Assembly: GCA_028572035.1 (NCBI GenBank)
Contig: JAPVWE010000087.1
Span: 1 to 6,060 of the forward strand
Length of the DNA stretch: 6,060 bases
Reading direction: 5' to 3'
From: Desulfobacteraceae bacterium
Lineage (GTDB): Bacteria > Desulfobacterota > DSM-4660 > Desulfatiglandales > B25-G16
The notes beneath the pieces were generated by a model. It made no database searches and was not told the origin of the DNA. It was given only the letters and a program-made list of their open reading frames with translations. Positions 5,910 through 6,060 of this stretch are shown here, piece after piece; position 1 is the first letter of the stretch; each line of letters opens with the position of its first letter. A program made the translations under genes and the position numbers.

Positions 5910-5919
5910 TTTGATCAAA
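5910..5919. promoter_or_regulatory. Perfect palindrome TTTGATCAAA, possible operator or -35 element
   Basis: The 10-bp perfect dyad lies 28 nt upstream of the divergent plus-strand ATG. Its TTGATC (5911-5916) is 17 nt from a poor -10 candidate TAGATA (5934-5939) on the plus strand; read on the minus strand it is 19 nt from TAGAAT. Both promoter readings are weak, and no regulator family is identifiable from so short a site. Confidence 0.2.
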
Positions 5920-5946
5920 GATAAGGGTTATGGTAGATAGACAACT

Positions 5947-6060
5947 ATGAGCCTACAAAAACGTATTCTTTTAGCTTCAGGTATCATGTTACTTGACCTG
6001 GTTATCTTCTTTTTGCCCCTGACAGCGTTTTTTCTTGCTTATGTCATAATATACAATCCA
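5947..6060 (+). CDS. Small hydrophobic membrane protein of unknown function, N-terminal part (3' end outside the window)
   Basis: An ATG at 5947 opens a frame that stays open to the window end (38 codons). It begins MSLQKRILLASG and continues with an almost unbroken hydrophobic stretch through residue 36 (LLDLVIFFLPLTAFFLAY is the core), ending ...IIYNP. A short basic start followed by one or two membrane helices with N-in orientation is what is visible; a central proline (residue 24) may break it into a helical hairpin. There is no cleavable-signal pattern (no AXA). An in-frame TAG at 5938-5940 leaves this ATG as the only good start, and the ribosome binding site is weak (GGTAG, 5932-5936). 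It is divergent from cvpA. I do not recognise a named family; it resembles small uncharacterised membrane proteins of deltaproteobacteria. Confidence 0.55.
   Translation, partial: MSLQKRILLASGIMLLDLVIFFLPLTAFFLAYVIIYNP

Larger units (their letters stand above)
5737..5946. other. Divergent intergenic region (cvpA operon versus small membrane protein)
   Basis: This 210-bp gap must contain promoters for both directions. The middle is taken up by the 100-bp element at 5781-5880, so native control sequence is confined to about 44 bp next to cvpA and 62 bp next to the plus-strand gene. TTGACT occurs on the minus strand near 5765-5770, but it is followed by no convincing -10 box before the cvpA ribosome binding site. 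I could not assign a strong sigma-70 promoter on either strand. Confidence 0.5.

Noticed and set aside
5931..5951. Alternative ATG at 5930 for the divergent small gene
   Set aside because: That frame reads only six codons before TGA and is not in frame with the hydrophobic protein.

Overview
The window looks like chromosomal DNA of a Gram-negative anaerobe-type bacterium, most plausibly a deltaproteobacterium (Desulfobacterota or relatives). The reasons are an MsbA-type lipid A flippase and an LPS heptosyltransferase (so there is an outer membrane), an acyl-CoA dehydrogenase inserted between them, and moderate GC content. The lineage is an inference from gene content and protein feel, not from a marker gene.

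Layout. Positions 2-166 (+) hold the last 54 codons of an MBL-fold metallo-hydrolase. Positions 167-567 carry no intact gene but are dense with small repeats: an imperfect hairpin (203-241), a compound palindrome (251-310), a 23-codon remnant that resembles the N-terminus of a GxxExxY protein (328-399), three tandem 8-bp units (417-440) and a long-range inverted repeat (485-541). From 568 to 5736 everything is on the minus strand and reads as one run in the order cvpA (5736-5152), GT9 heptosyltransferase (5149-4178), acyl-CoA dehydrogenase (4114-2963), msbA (2958-1144) and a DUF123/GIY-YIG-like protein (1080-568). The first two genes are 2 nt apart, the third follows after 63 nt with its own good ribosome binding site, and msbA starts 4 nt after the dehydrogenase stop, so co-transcription of at least the first four is likely. 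The upstream gap (5737-5946) contains a 100-bp MITE-like element with 11-bp terminal inverted repeats and a TTTA target duplication. On the other side a divergent small hydrophobic protein begins at 5947 and runs off the window.

Function. The heptosyltransferase and MsbA belong to LPS inner-core building and lipid A-core export across the inner membrane; CvpA is a membrane protein of uncertain role in envelope physiology. The dehydrogenase looks catalytically intact and belongs to fatty-acid, branched-chain or aromatic acyl-CoA oxidation; its place in an envelope operon is unexplained. The DUF123 protein appears to be the carboxy-terminal part of what is in relatives an SfsA-DUF123 fusion.

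I did not find a convincing new defence, CRISPR or retron-like system. The most noteworthy items are the MITE-like element, the probable domain-loss remnant of SfsA-DUF123, and the repeat-rich gap downstream of the MBL gene.
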